Shown here: positions 16,354-23,996 of the stretch, piece after piece | Layout: every line of letters starts with the position of its first letter | Position numbering within the stretch: the stretch's first letter is position 1 | Assembly (NCBI GenBank): GCA_938034615.1 | Contig: CALHLW010000127.1 | Coordinates: forward strand, 1-37,132 | Direction of reading: 5' to 3' | DNA from: an uncultured Neomegalonema sp. | GTDB lineage: Bacteria > Pseudomonadota > Alphaproteobacteria > Rhodobacterales > Rhodobacteraceae | Length of the DNA: 37,132 bases | Position numbers and translations under genes: made by a program | Notes under the pieces: generated by a model | Told to the model about the DNA's origin: nothing | Seen by the model: only the letters and a program-made list of their open reading frames with translations | The model's database searches: none

Positions 16354-16590
16354 TTAGACAGCGAAGAGCAGGAGCAGGGCGACAAGGAACGAGAAGATGC
16401 CAAGTGCTTCGGCAAATGCGATGCCGATGAAGAGGGTAGCCGTCTGTTCCTGTGCCGCCGCCGGGTTGCGGAGCGCGCCGGAGAGGAAGTTCCCCGCGAC
16501 GTGACCCACACCGATGCCTGCGCCGCCCATGCCGATGCAGGCGAGGCCAGCGCCGATATACTGACCCATGTTTCCGATATCGCCTTCCAT
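16354..16590 (-). CDS. atpE: F0F1 ATP synthase subunit c (F0)
   Basis: A 78-residue hairpin of two membrane helices: [20 protein letters not shown] and [20 protein letters not shown], joined by the polar loop RNPAAAQEQ. The ion-carrying carboxylate is the Glu in FAEALGIF, so the ring most likely moves protons. The loop Arg-Asn-Pro is conserved. GGAGC lies before the ATG. Its high-copy product is usually favoured by a strong ribosome site in these operons. Confidence 0.95.
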   Translation of the reverse strand: MEGDIGNMGQYIGAGLACIGMGGAGIGVGHVAGNFLSGALRNPAAAQEQTATLFIGIAFAEALGIFSFLVALLLLFAV

Positions 16591-16644
16591 GGCTTTGCTC
16601 CTTTGGTTGATATTGGCTGAAAAGTTAAGATGCGCGCACCCGCG

Positions 16645-17400
16645 TCAGTGCATGTGCAGCGCGTCGTGGAGGTAGACGCAGGTCAGGATGGCGAAGACAT
16701 ACGCCTGAATGACCGCGACGAGAAATTCGAGCGCCGTGACGCCCGTAATTGCGAGGATCGGGAGGAAGCCGAAGACGCCCATGGCACCGACGAAGCCCGC
16801 GAAGACCTTCAGAACCGCGTGACCGGCCATCATGTTCGCGCCGAGGCGGATCGAATGGCTGACCGGACGCACGAAGTAGGAGATGACCTCGATGATCGCG
16901 AGGATCGGCCGCATGAACGCCGGAGCATCCATGGGCCAGAAGAGGCCGAGGAAACCGACGCCATGACGCATGAAGCCGATGACCGTCACTGTTATGAAGA
17001 CGGAAAGTGCGAGGAACACAGTGACGGCGAAATGGCTCGTGACCGTGAAGGAATAAGGCAGCATCCCCAGCAGGTTACAGGCGAGGATGAACAGGAAAAG
17101 GGTGAAGATGTACGGGAAGTATTTCAGCCCCGCTTCACCGCAGGAGTCGCGCACCATGTTGCGCACGAATTCGTAGAGCCCTTCGGCCATCGACTGCATC
17201 CGGCTCGGGACAAGCGACGAGCCGCTCATGGCCGTCCAGAGAAACAAGCTGACGAGGCCAACTGCGAGAAACGCGAAGAAGGCCGAATTGGTGAAAGACA
17301 GGTCGATGAACCCGAGATCGATGGGAATCCAGTCCTTGATGACGAACTGGTCCATCGGATGAATATTGAGGCCGCCCTCACCGTCCGCACTGCTAGCCAA
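16645..17400 (-). CDS. atpB: F0F1 ATP synthase subunit a (F0)
   Basis: About 251 residues with five to six membrane segments. The proton-channel helix contains the essential arginine in HSIRLGANMMAGH, and the last helix has VIQAYVFAILTCVYLHDALH. No ATG is available: TTG at 17400 has AAGGGAG six bases upstream and overlaps the atpI stop, so I prefer it; GTG at 17427 would add nine residues. It forms the half-channels beside the c ring in the inner membrane. Confidence 0.93.
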   Translation of the reverse strand: MASSADGEGGLNIHPMDQFVIKDWIPIDLGFIDLSFTNSAFFAFLAVGLVSLFLWTAMSGSSLVPSRMQSMAEGLYEFVRNMVRDSCGEAGLKYFPYIFTLFLFILACNLLGMLPYSFTVTSHFAVTVFLALSVFITVTVIGFMRHGVGFLGLFWPMDAPAFMRPILAIIEVISYFVRPVSHSIRLGANMMAGHAVLKVFAGFVGAMGVFGFLPILAITGVTALEFLVAVIQAYVFAILTCVYLHDALHMH

Positions 17401-17755
17401 GGCCGTCTCCCTTATTCCGTTGACCACTGCGCTGCATCTGCCGCGCCGAGGCCATCATCGTCTTTACTCCGGCGGCAAAGCCCAACAGGCCGAAGACCAC
17501 CAGAAACAGCGGGCCACTGCCCGCGACTTCGTCGATCGCGTATCCGATTGCTGCGCCGAAGCCGCAACCGATAACGAGTTCCAGTACCATGCGCCAGGCG
17601 ATGGACAGACCCTGATACTTGCCGGGAGCCTTCCTGGGCCTCGGATCGATACTCTCGCGGGCGGTGTCGATCCGCCGCGAAAGCCGGTCCAGAGCCTCAC
17701 GCTCTTCGGCGGCGTCCCTGTCACCCTCCGGTGAACCGGGCCGCATATCGGCCAT
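17393..17755 (-). CDS. atpI: ATP synthase-associated protein AtpI
   Basis: 120 residues: a charged N-terminal half (REALDRLSRRIDTARE), then two membrane segments (about residues 53-75 and 81-100) with GxGxAIGYAIDEV, typical of alphaproteobacterial AtpI. It helps assemble the c ring and may carry magnesium. First gene of the F0 operon, with a good sigma70 promoter 57 bases upstream, and overlapping atpB by a few bases. Confidence 0.88.
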   Translation of the reverse strand: MADMRPGSPEGDRDAAEEREALDRLSRRIDTARESIDPRPRKAPGKYQGLSIAWRMVLELVIGCGFGAAIGYAIDEVAGSGPLFLVVFGLLGFAAGVKTMMASARQMQRSGQRNKGDGLG

Positions 17756-17811
17756 GTCTTAAACTCCTGAAAACCGCCCTGATGCAAGGAATGCACTGCG
17801 AAATCGCGCGC

Positions 17812-17840
17812 AACATATGCAGAGGGCAGAAATGTGTCAA
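17812..17840 (-). promoter_or_regulatory. Sigma70 promoter of the F0 operon
   Basis: On the minus strand TTGACA (17840-17835) is followed after exactly 17 bases by TATGTT (17817-17812), about 57 bases before the atpI ATG. The -35 box is perfect and the -10 box matches four of six positions. It is the best consensus promoter in the window. Confidence 0.7.
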
Positions 17841-18014
17841 GCCATCCCATGGGTGATCTGCAAAAGAGATTTTGCATATTTTTCAATTACTTGAAGATAG
17901 GGGAGTGAATGACGCACCTAACGCGGGACGAACAGGTGGCTTCCTGCCCCACACCCTATGCGGACCCGTGCGTGTCTATGGTCCGGTTTCTCGGCGGTGC
18001 AAGCAGAACCGCCC

Positions 18015-18863
18015 TCACCGCCTTTGCACGAAAAACCCCCCGAACCCCGACCCGAGCAACAACGCCAGCCCCGCGAGGCTCCATCCATCCGGCCAGTCAC
18101 CGAAGACAGCAATCCCCATCACCGTTGCCGAGACGAGCTGCACGTAGACCAACGGGGCCAGCCGCGAGGCATCTGCCATGCGGGTGGCGGTAGTATAAAG
18201 CAGGTTGCCGGTGGCCGAAGCGGCCGCGCTGGCCAACACCAGCATCGCCGTCGTCCCACTCGCCTCCGGCATCGCCGTAACCCCCCACGGCGTCAGCAAC
18301 AGCGCCCCGATGGCCAGATGCGATACCAGCAGGCTGCGCGGATTGACCGTCTCGCTCAGCCATTTCGTCGCCACCAGAAAACACCCATAGAGCATCCCGG
18401 CAAACAACGCCCAGCCAAGACCACCCGACGCTTCCACCCCCGGTTTCACCACCAGCAACACGCCGCAGAACCCGAGGAATAACAGGATCGTGCGCGCCAC
18501 CGTGATCGTCTCGCCCAACAACCATGCGGCCAGAAAATACGACAGGATCGGCCCCACGAAGAACGCCGCGAAGGCATTGGCGATCGGTTCGGTCATGAGT
18601 GACTTCAGGATGCACGTCACCGCCACGGTAATCAGAACCGCGCGCAGCCAGTATCGCCAGTCCAGAAAAATGCCCCACGCGAAGCCCCGCCCGCCAAAGG
18701 CGGCCCAGATGAAGATCGCCCCCAGCCCGAACCGACTCCACGCGATGAACACCGGCTCGCCCCCCACCCCGCCGAGCAGCTTCCCGGCTGTATCCCCCAT
18801 CGGAATAAAGCACATTCCCGCCGACATCAGGAGCGCGGCCCGGAGGAGGGGAGAGAGCGTCAT
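18015..18863 (-). CDS. EamA/DMT-family transporter
   Basis: 282 residues from the ATG at 18863 (MTLSPLLRAALLMSAGMC); in-frame ATGs at 18872 and 18926 would lengthen the N-terminus, and none has a clear ribosome site. About ten membrane segments form two EamA repeats, with FFVGPILSYFLAAWLLGE in the first half ending in the conserved Gly-Glu and VYVQLVSATVMGIAVFGDWP in the second. It is related in kind, not closely in sequence, to the transporter at 5801. Substrate unknown. It points away from the tRNA-secE-nusG block. Confidence 0.8.
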   Translation of the reverse strand: MTLSPLLRAALLMSAGMCFIPMGDTAGKLLGGVGGEPVFIAWSRFGLGAIFIWAAFGGRGFAWGIFLDWRYWLRAVLITVAVTCILKSLMTEPIANAFAAFFVGPILSYFLAAWLLGETITVARTILLFLGFCGVLLVVKPGVEASGGLGWALFAGMLYGCFLVATKWLSETVNPRSLLVSHLAIGALLLTPWGVTAMPEASGTTAMLVLASAAASATGNLLYTTATRMADASRLAPLVYVQLVSATVMGIAVFGDWPDGWSLAGLALLLGSGFGGFFVQRR

Positions 18864-18928
18864 GACGAACATCCGGCGATAAAGTGAGGATACACCCTCT
18901 CTGCTGCCAAAAATCGCGCCATGCAATC

Positions 18929-18957
18929 TTGCGCGTGCCGTGGCGATACGTTAAATG
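18929..18957 (+). promoter_or_regulatory. Possible promoter of tRNA-Trp
   Basis: TTGCGC at 18929-18934 and TAAATG at 18952-18957 are 17 bases apart, ending 14 bases before the tRNA. The spacing and position are right, but both boxes are only moderate matches. Confidence 0.35.
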
Positions 18958-18971
18958 GCACGTTCGCGCGT

Positions 18972-19047
18972 AGGGGTGTAGCTCAGTTGGTAGAGCGTCG
19001 GTCTCCAAAACCGAATGTCGTAGGTTCGAGTCCTATCGCCCCTGCCA
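18972..19047 (+). tRNA. trnW: tRNA-Trp (anticodon CCA)
   Basis: 76 bases with a complete cloverleaf. The acceptor stem AGGGGTG pairs with CGCCCCT with one G-T, the D-loop holds AGTTGGTAGA, the anticodon loop is CTCCAAA with CCA, the T-arm is GTAGGTTCGAGTCCTAT, and the 3' CCA is encoded. It lies immediately before secE, the usual bacterial arrangement. Confidence 0.96.
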
Positions 19048-19085
19048 CGCGGTCCCGATCCGGGGCAGATAAGGAAACGAAGACG

Positions 19086-19298
19086 ATGGCAAATCCTATC
19101 ACCATGATCCGGAACGCACCGCAGTTCATTCAGCAGGTGCGCGCCGAGACCGCAAAAGTGACTTGGCCGACGCGGCAGGAAACCATCACGACGACTATCA
19201 TGGTCTTCATCATGGTGACGCTCACGGCGATCTTTTTCCTGTTCGTCGATCAGATTCTGAATTTCATGATCGAGATGATCGTCTCCCTCGGGACTTGA
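19086..19298 (+). CDS. secE: Preprotein translocase subunit SecE
   Basis: 70 residues: an amphipathic N-terminal helix with the conserved ETAKVTWPTRQET motif, then a single membrane helix (about residues 37-60). This is the short one-helix SecE of most bacteria, a subunit of the SecYEG channel in the inner membrane. It lies 38 bases after tRNA-Trp and before nusG, the classical order. Confidence 0.93.
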   Translation: MANPITMIRNAPQFIQQVRAETAKVTWPTRQETITTTIMVFIMVTLTAIFFLFVDQILNFMIEMIVSLGT

Positions 19299-19417
19299 TT
19301 TTTGTCCGCCGCCCGGTAATACCCGCACATCAATTGTAATTTAGGCGCATGATTCAGGCGCTCGCTTCTTAGAATCAGGAGCGCGCGCGATGATCCATGC
19401 CTAGAGACGGGTCGGAC

Positions 19418-19951
19418 ATGGCGCATCGCTGGTATATCGTTCACGCATACTCGAACTTCGAGGGCAAGGTTGCGGAGGCCATCCGCAGCGAGGCAGAACG
19501 CAAGGGCCTGACCGAAGCTTTCGAGGAAATCCTCGTTCCCACCGAACAGGTGATCGAGGTCCGTCGCGGCAAGAAGGTCGAGGTTCCGCGCAAGAACTTC
19601 CCCGGCTACGTCCTCGTGAAGATGGATATGACCGATCCAGCCTATCATCTCGTCAAGGATACCAAGAGTGTCGTCGGTTTCCTCGGTGACGGGGGCAAGC
19701 CCCAGCCCGTTCCCCAGCGCGAGATCGACCGGATCATGGACACGGCGGACGACGCCGCCGAACGCCCGCGCCCCACGATCACCTTCGAGGTTGGCGAAAA
19801 GGTCAAGGTCATCGACGGCCCGTTCGAATCCTTCCTTGGCGAAGTGCAGGACGTGGACCACGAACACGCACGCCTGAAAGTTTCCGTCTCGATCTTTGGA
19901 CGCGAAACCCCCGTCGAGCTCGAATATGCGCAGGTTTCCAAGCAGGAGTGA
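19418..19951 (+). CDS. nusG: Transcription termination/antitermination factor NusG
   Basis: 177 residues from the ATG at 19418 (MAHRWYIVHAYSNFEGKV). An in-frame ATG at 19397 would add seven residues, and AGGAG at 19378-19382 lies 14 bases before it, so that start is also possible. The NGN domain ends near PRKNFPGYVLVKMDM, and the C-terminal KOW domain reads VGEKVKVIDGPFESFLGEV. It binds RNA polymerase, stimulates elongation and links to Rho or to the ribosome. Unusually, rplK does not follow in the window; the next sizeable gene is exoD in the opposite direction. Confidence 0.95.
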   Translation: MAHRWYIVHAYSNFEGKVAEAIRSEAERKGLTEAFEEILVPTEQVIEVRRGKKVEVPRKNFPGYVLVKMDMTDPAYHLVKDTKSVVGFLGDGGKPQPVPQREIDRIMDTADDAAERPRPTITFEVGEKVKVIDGPFESFLGEVQDVDHEHARLKVSVSIFGRETPVELEYAQVSKQE

Positions 19952-20109
19952 TCCTGGCGGCCCTGTTCCTGAGCGCATTGGTGAAGTGTCCGCCGAGTCT
20001 TGCGCCAGCTCCTGCCCCGCACTTCGATGCGGGGCCAGTCTCCGTACGAACAGGCACCGATATCGATGTGCCGGGCGGGAAATACGAGATCATGCGCTCG
20101 GTGGTCTAA
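19948..20109 (+). CDS. Candidate small protein coupled to nusG (53 residues)
   Basis: A GTG that overlaps the nusG stop (GAGTGA) opens a frame of 53 residues: a hydrophobic start (VILAALFLSALVKC), a Pro/Ala linker and a polar end (TDIDVPGGKYEIMRSVV) before TAA. About 71% of third positions are G or C, in line with real genes nearby. A GC hairpin (CCCCGCA/TGCGGGG, near 20013-20033) lies inside it, which could instead mean that this is just the nusG 3' region with its terminator. No family recognised; real status uncertain. Confidence 0.25.
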   Translation: MILAALFLSALVKCPPSLAPAPAPHFDAGPVSVRTGTDIDVPGGKYEIMRSVV

Positions 20110-20130
20110 TCGCGCTCCGGGCGGCTCCGG

Positions 20131-20730
20131 TCACAGGATCTGCGATACGCCAGTCCTGACCGCCGTGAACACCAGATACACGGTCCCGGCCCCGAAGACG
20201 TAGCCGAACAGCGCGAAGAGGCCGTCCTTGCCGATGAGCGCAAGCCCGAAGGCGATGAGCGCAAAGGCCGGTGCGCCCACGCCCCAAGGGACGATCGACA
20301 GCGGCAGGTACATGAGCGCGAGAACCGTCGAACACGCGATGATGATCGCCCGCGCCGCACGGCCTCCGGCCAACCATTCAAGACGCGGCTCGACGAGGGC
20401 ATCGATCCGGCGCGCCCATGGCTTGACCTTCTTGACGCCGTTACGCAGCTTTTCGCTGCCGATCTCGATCCGGCGCAATCTTTGAGGGGCCCACAGCCCG
20501 CCTTTCGCGAAGACCGACTGACCGATCGCGACCAATATAAAAGTGCACAGCACCAGCGGCGCACCGGGCAATCCACCGATCACCGGGATCGCCGTTAGAA
20601 CCCCGAAGAGGGCCAGCAAAACGCCCAGAGAGCGGCTTTGGAAGGAATCCAGCAGTTCCCCGATGGAAATCTTCTCCTCGATGGCGGTGTCGGCGAGATG
20701 GTCCAGAATGTCTTCGAGTTCCTGAGCCAT
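20131..20730 (-). CDS. exoD: Exopolysaccharide synthesis protein ExoD
   Basis: 199 residues from the ATG at 20730, with GGAGA seven bases upstream. The ExoD family pattern is clear: IGELLDSFQSRSLGVLLALF, PVIGGLPGAPLVL, a basic cytoplasmic stretch and about four membrane segments, ending FALFGYVFGAGTVYLVFTAV. ExoD affects exopolysaccharide output and alkali tolerance in rhizobia; the molecular role is unknown. It stands alone and runs towards nusG, separated by about 20 bases from the candidate small gene. Confidence 0.85.
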   Translation of the reverse strand: MAQELEDILDHLADTAIEEKISIGELLDSFQSRSLGVLLALFGVLTAIPVIGGLPGAPLVLCTFILVAIGQSVFAKGGLWAPQRLRRIEIGSEKLRNGVKKVKPWARRIDALVEPRLEWLAGGRAARAIIIACSTVLALMYLPLSIVPWGVGAPAFALIAFGLALIGKDGLFALFGYVFGAGTVYLVFTAVRTGVSQIL

Positions 20731-20785
20731 CAATTTCTCCGTTCCGACGACAGGCAGCGCGACACGCAATGGCTTCAATATAAGA

Positions 20786-20812
20786 GGCTGTCCCAGCTAA
20801 CTAGTTCAGATT
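20786..20812. repeat. Possible terminal inverted repeat of an IS1595-type element
   Basis: The stretch containing GGCTGTCCCAGCTAACTAG lies next to the 3' end of the transposase fragment, where an IS end is expected. The other end of the element is missing, so neither a matching repeat nor a target duplication can be shown. Confidence 0.35.
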
Positions 20813-21200
20813 CTCTCTAACCCATTGTCTGAGTTGACAAGTTGGCTTGACGGGTCACTGTTGTCGAAACGCCATTCGCACTCCTTCAAAAATAGCTCGA
20901 AACGGGCCTTGGGAACACCGTTGAATTTCCGCAGGTGTCGCTTCGCCTGATTCCAGAAATTCTCGATGCCATCGATGTGGTTTTCCTTGTCTGCGAATTC
21001 CTTCGAGTGATTGATCCGCTTGTGCTTGAAGGCAGAGGTGTCGAGGATATTGTAGCCCTTCCAACTGTCCGAATAGACGATGCTGTCGGGCACGACCTTG
21101 CGCTCGATGATCGGATAGAGCGCCGCAGAAGAGGCGTCAGGGATGATCCGCGTATGGACCCTCCCACCGCGCTCAAGGATGCCGAATACCGGCTCGCGTG
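20806..21200 (-). pseudogene. IS1595-family transposase, C-terminal fragment
   Basis: The frame starts abruptly at EPVFGILERGGRVHTRIIPD and continues with PDSIVYSDSWKGYNILD, HKRINHSKEFADKENHIDGIENFWNQAKRHLRK (read in two pieces: the catalytic Glu lies in GIENFWNQAK) and FLKECEWRFDN. These are the ISXO2-like DDE motifs of IS1595. The N-terminal zinc-ribbon and the first catalytic Asp are gone: upstream of about 21200 the sequence belongs to an unrelated membrane protein in another frame. Without its 5' half and one IS end it is immobile. Confidence 0.8.
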
Positions 21201-21204
21201 TAGG

Positions 21205-21418
21205 ACCGAAACCCCATCCAGATCGACCCGAGGAACAGCGCGGCGAGAAACAGCGTCAGCCACTCATGGTGATACGGCCAACTCCTCACCCAGAACACGG
21301 CGAGGATGAACGGCCCGAAGGCCCAGCCCAGCGATACCAGTGTCGAGAGCCAGCGGAAATCGCGTTTCGGGGTGTCGTCGCGCAGGTGCAGGGCGGCATC
21401 GGCCAGCAGCCACGGGTC
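21205..21418 (-). pseudogene. Fragment of a membrane protein, truncated at both ends
   Basis: The minus strand reads DPWLLADAALHLRDDTPKRD, then two hydrophobic segments (LVSLGWAFGPFILAVFWV and LTLFLAALFLGSIWMG) and FRSYTRAG before running into the transposase frame. There is no start codon in a sensible place and no stop near the junction. A neighbouring frame just upstream (DPFAVENEALDD, about 21459-21424) may be a further piece. Family not recognised; it was probably broken by the transposable element or a related deletion. Confidence 0.5.
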
Positions 21419-21424
21419 ACTTGG

Positions 21425-21604
21425 TCATCCAACGCCTCGTTCTCGACGGCAAACGGGTCCCTTGTGGCCCCAATGCTTCAGCAGCCCGGCGAAGACCACC
21501 GGCACCGGGCGGACCTCGAAATCCTCCGGTAACTCCCCGAACCGCGACAGGGCGATCCACGGAAACGGGGAAATATAATCGAAATACCAATCTGCGTGCC
21601 GCAT
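21425..21604 (-). pseudogene. 2-Hydroxychromene-2-carboxylate isomerase-like gene, 5' fragment
   Basis: The ATG at 21604 follows a very strong ribosome site (AGGAGAGGGAG). The first 49 or so residues, including DWYFDYISPFPWIALSRFGE and VRPVPVVFAGLLKHWGHKGP, match the N-terminus of the DsbA-like HCCA isomerase family (usually about 200 residues, glutathione-dependent isomerases in aromatic breakdown). Homology stops at the KGP and the frame ends ten residues later. The remaining three quarters of the gene are missing. Its start region looks intact, so a useless short peptide may still be made. Confidence 0.7.
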
Positions 21605-22058
21605 CTCCCTCTCCTGTCGTCTGTCCGAAATAAGCAGGTTGGTCGCCACCGGGTTCACGGTCAACTCTGACGCATACGAATGAAAAACGTACAACCGAAT
21701 CGTTTTTCTTACTGGACACTTAGAACCTCACCCATAACTATGGGCTACATTGGACGAAAACGCGGGGGCGGGACAATGGGATCACTGATCGGGAAGCTGT
21801 TTGGCCAGCGCGCACCAGAGAACGAAGATGACGTTCTCGGTTGCGATATGGTTCCTTCACCCTCCGTGCTGTCGACCCTCTACGATCAACCGAAGGACGA
21901 CACGCCGACCCTGCCTGCGTCCTCCGCTTCGATCGGTCCATTCACGACGATCGCACAGGCCCCCATCCGCGACAGTTGACTCGCTGGACCGCCCCTTGCA
22001 TGTGTTGCTTGGCTCCCGTCGCTGATGTCGGGCGGGACTGACAGGGAGACGCCGCATC
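21605..22058. other. Region between the gene scar and the ABC operon
   Basis: This 454-base stretch probably holds the promoter of the isomerase fragment (leftward) and that of the ABC operon (rightward). The only coding candidate is a short frame at 21776, listed separately. I see no clear operator or terminator. Confidence 0.4.
21776..21979 (+). CDS. Small hypothetical protein (67 residues)
   Basis: ATG at 21776 after a G-rich stretch (GGGGCGGGA). The product begins MGSLIGKLFGQRAPENEDDV and continues as a polar, Pro/Thr/Ser-rich tail with DQPKDDTPTLP. No signal peptide, membrane segment or family is visible. It precedes the ABC ATPase gene by 79 bases in the same direction; its Pro/Thr-rich style resembles the ATPase's odd N-terminal extension. 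Existence is uncertain. Confidence 0.3.
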   Translation: MGSLIGKLFGQRAPENEDDVLGCDMVPSPSVLSTLYDQPKDDTPTLPASSASIGPFTTIAQAPIRDS

Positions 22059-23993
22059 GTGGAGATCGAGAAGCCGCACTCCGATGTCTCCATCTCCTAC
22101 TCTTTGGGCCTTCAGGAGAGACCGGCCAGCCGGATCACCGTTCCGCAGATTGAGTCGCCCCTTCATCGAATCGATGCGCGATTGGGGCCAATACCCGTTC
22201 GTCCCAACCGACTGCTCGCATCGTTGACGGGGGTGGGGCGTTTTCGGCCCGCTGATGCCCCGCGCCCGACCTCGATCCCCCCCCGACAGCCGCGTCCGCC
22301 TGTGCGCGAAGCGCCGCCGGTCATTGCACCCGGAGCGCAGCCCGTTGTCGCTCCCACGCCATCACCCGCGCCCACTCATGTCTCATCACCTGCCGCCGTT
22401 TCTGCGCCCCCTGCCGTGGCGACGCCGCAGCCCATTCCACCCGCTCCGGCGTCTGAACCCGTCAAGGCAAAGCCGACCCCGATAGCGGCCCCCGTCGAGA
22501 CGACTGCACCCGACTCCCTGCCGCTGCTCTCCCTCGTTGGCCTCAGCAAGTCCTTCGGTCCGGTACGTGCGGTGGACACGGTTTCCCTCGACCTGCGACC
22601 GGGCGAAAAACATGCGCTGCTGGGCGAGAACGGTGCGGGGAAATCTACCCTCGTCAAGATGATCTACGGTGTTCTTCAGCCAGATGCGGGCACGATCTCG
22701 CTCGATGGTCGCCCCCTGCGGATCGACAGCCCGTCGATGGCGCGCGGGCAGGGCATCGGCATGGTCTTCCAGCATTTCTCGACCTTCGAGGCCCTGAGCG
22801 TCGCCGAAAACCTTGCGGTCGTCCTGCCCGACCGATCCTTGCGCGATATCCGCCGTGATGTGCGCCGGATCGGCGATGAATACGGCCTCGGGATCGAACC
22901 GGATCGTCGCCTCGTCGATCTGTCGGCGGGTGAGCGTCAGCGCGTCGAGATTATCCGCTGCCTGCTCCAGAATCCGCGCCTGCTCATCATGGACGAGCCG
23001 ACCTCCGTACTGACGCCACAGGAGGCCGAAGCCCTATTCGCCGTGCTCGACCGGCTGGCGGGGGAGGGCTGTGCGATCCTCTATATCTCGCACCGTCTGG
23101 AGGATGTGCGCGCGCTCTGCACCAGCGCGACCGTTATGCGCCGGGGCAAGGTCGTCGCGACCTGCGATCCCCGCGAGGAAACTGCCGCCTCGCTGGCCGA
23201 GAAGATGATCGGCTCGACAGTGGAGCGACCCCGGAAACAAGCGGCCTATATCGGCAAGCCCCGGCTGGAAGTAGAGAATCTGCGCGTGCCGTCGAAGAGC
23301 GGTGTGGCGCTCGACGGGATCAACTTCACGGCTCGCAAGGGCGAGATCCTCGGCATTGCCGGGGTCGCCGGGGAGGGACAGTCCGAACTATTCGCAGCTT
23401 TGAGCGGTGAACGTACGCTGCGCCGCCGGGATATGATCCGCGTGGATGAGCGTCCGGTCGGACAACTCGATATCACCCGCCGTCGCCGCGCGGGCATGGC
23501 TTTCGCGCCGGAACGTCGCATCGGCCATTCGGCCATCGGCGACATGCGCTTGTCCGAGAATTTTCGCCTGACTCACAACGCCGTCCGTCCCTTACGGGGT
23601 GGCGCAAAGAAAGTACGTGAGGAATTCGATGTGCGCGCTGAAGGGCGTGATCCCTTCGCCTCCGCGCTGTCGGGCGGCAATCTCCAGAAATTCGTCATCG
23701 GGCGGGAGATTGCGCGCGAGCCGAAAGTGCTGATTGTCGAACAACCGACCTGGGGCGTCGATGCGGGGGCGGCGGCGGCGATCCATGAGGCGCTGATGGC
23801 GCTGTCTGCAAAGGGTGCGGCCATCGTGGTGATCTCGCAGGATCTCGATGAAATCTTCGCCATATGCGACCGCGTCGCCGTGCTGCATCGAGGAACGCTC
23901 TCGGAGCCAAAGGTGACGGGTATGGCGACGGCGGAGGAACTGGGGCTGCTCATGGGCGGCGCCGAACCGACCGCTCTGGCCGAGGTATCCTGA
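22059..23993 (+). CDS. BMP-type (nucleoside-like) ABC importer ATPase with proline-rich N-terminal extension
   Basis: 644 residues, about 130-150 longer than family members. GTG at 22059 follows AGGGAG. Residues 1-150 are a poorly conserved region that becomes Pro/Ala-rich (about 65-150, for example PPRQPRPPVREAPP). Then come two ABC domains: the first with GENGAGKST, LSAGERQRVEII and LLIMDEP; the second with AGVAGEGQSE and LSGGNLQKFVIGRE and a Walker B-like VLIVEQPTWGVD, the layout of sugar/nucleoside importers such as YufO. No in-frame ATG, GTG or TTG lies close to the first domain, so the extension seems to be translated. Two permease genes follow directly. A binding-protein gene is absent from the window. 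Confidence 0.85.
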   Translation: MEIEKPHSDVSISYSLGLQERPASRITVPQIESPLHRIDARLGPIPVRPNRLLASLTGVGRFRPADAPRPTSIPPRQPRPPVREAPPVIAPGAQPVVAPTPSPAPTHVSSPAAVSAPPAVATPQPIPPAPASEPVKAKPTPIAAPVETTAPDSLPLLSLVGLSKSFGPVRAVDTVSLDLRPGEKHALLGENGAGKSTLVKMIYGVLQPDAGTISLDGRPLRIDSPSMARGQGIGMVFQHFSTFEALSVAENLAVVLPDRSLRDIRRDVRRIGDEYGLGIEPDRRLVDLSAGERQRVEIIRCLLQNPRLLIMDEPTSVLTPQEAEALFAVLDRLAGEGCAILYISHRLEDVRALCTSATVMRRGKVVATCDPREETAASLAEKMIGSTVERPRKQAAYIGKPRLEVENLRVPSKSGVALDGINFTARKGEILGIAGVAGEGQSELFAALSGERTLRRRDMIRVDERPVGQLDITRRRRAGMAFAPERRIGHSAIGDMRLSENFRLTHNAVRPLRGGAKKVREEFDVRAEGRDPFASALSGGNLQKFVIGREIAREPKVLIVEQPTWGVDAGAAAAIHEALMALSAKGAAIVVISQDLDEIFAICDRVAVLHRGTLSEPKVTGMATAEELGLLMGGAEPTALAEVS

Positions 23994-23996
23994 CCC

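Noticed and set aside
16630-17574. 314-residue plus-strand open frame over atpB
   Set aside because: Antisense to subunit a, which is unmistakable; composition is the typical charged shadow.
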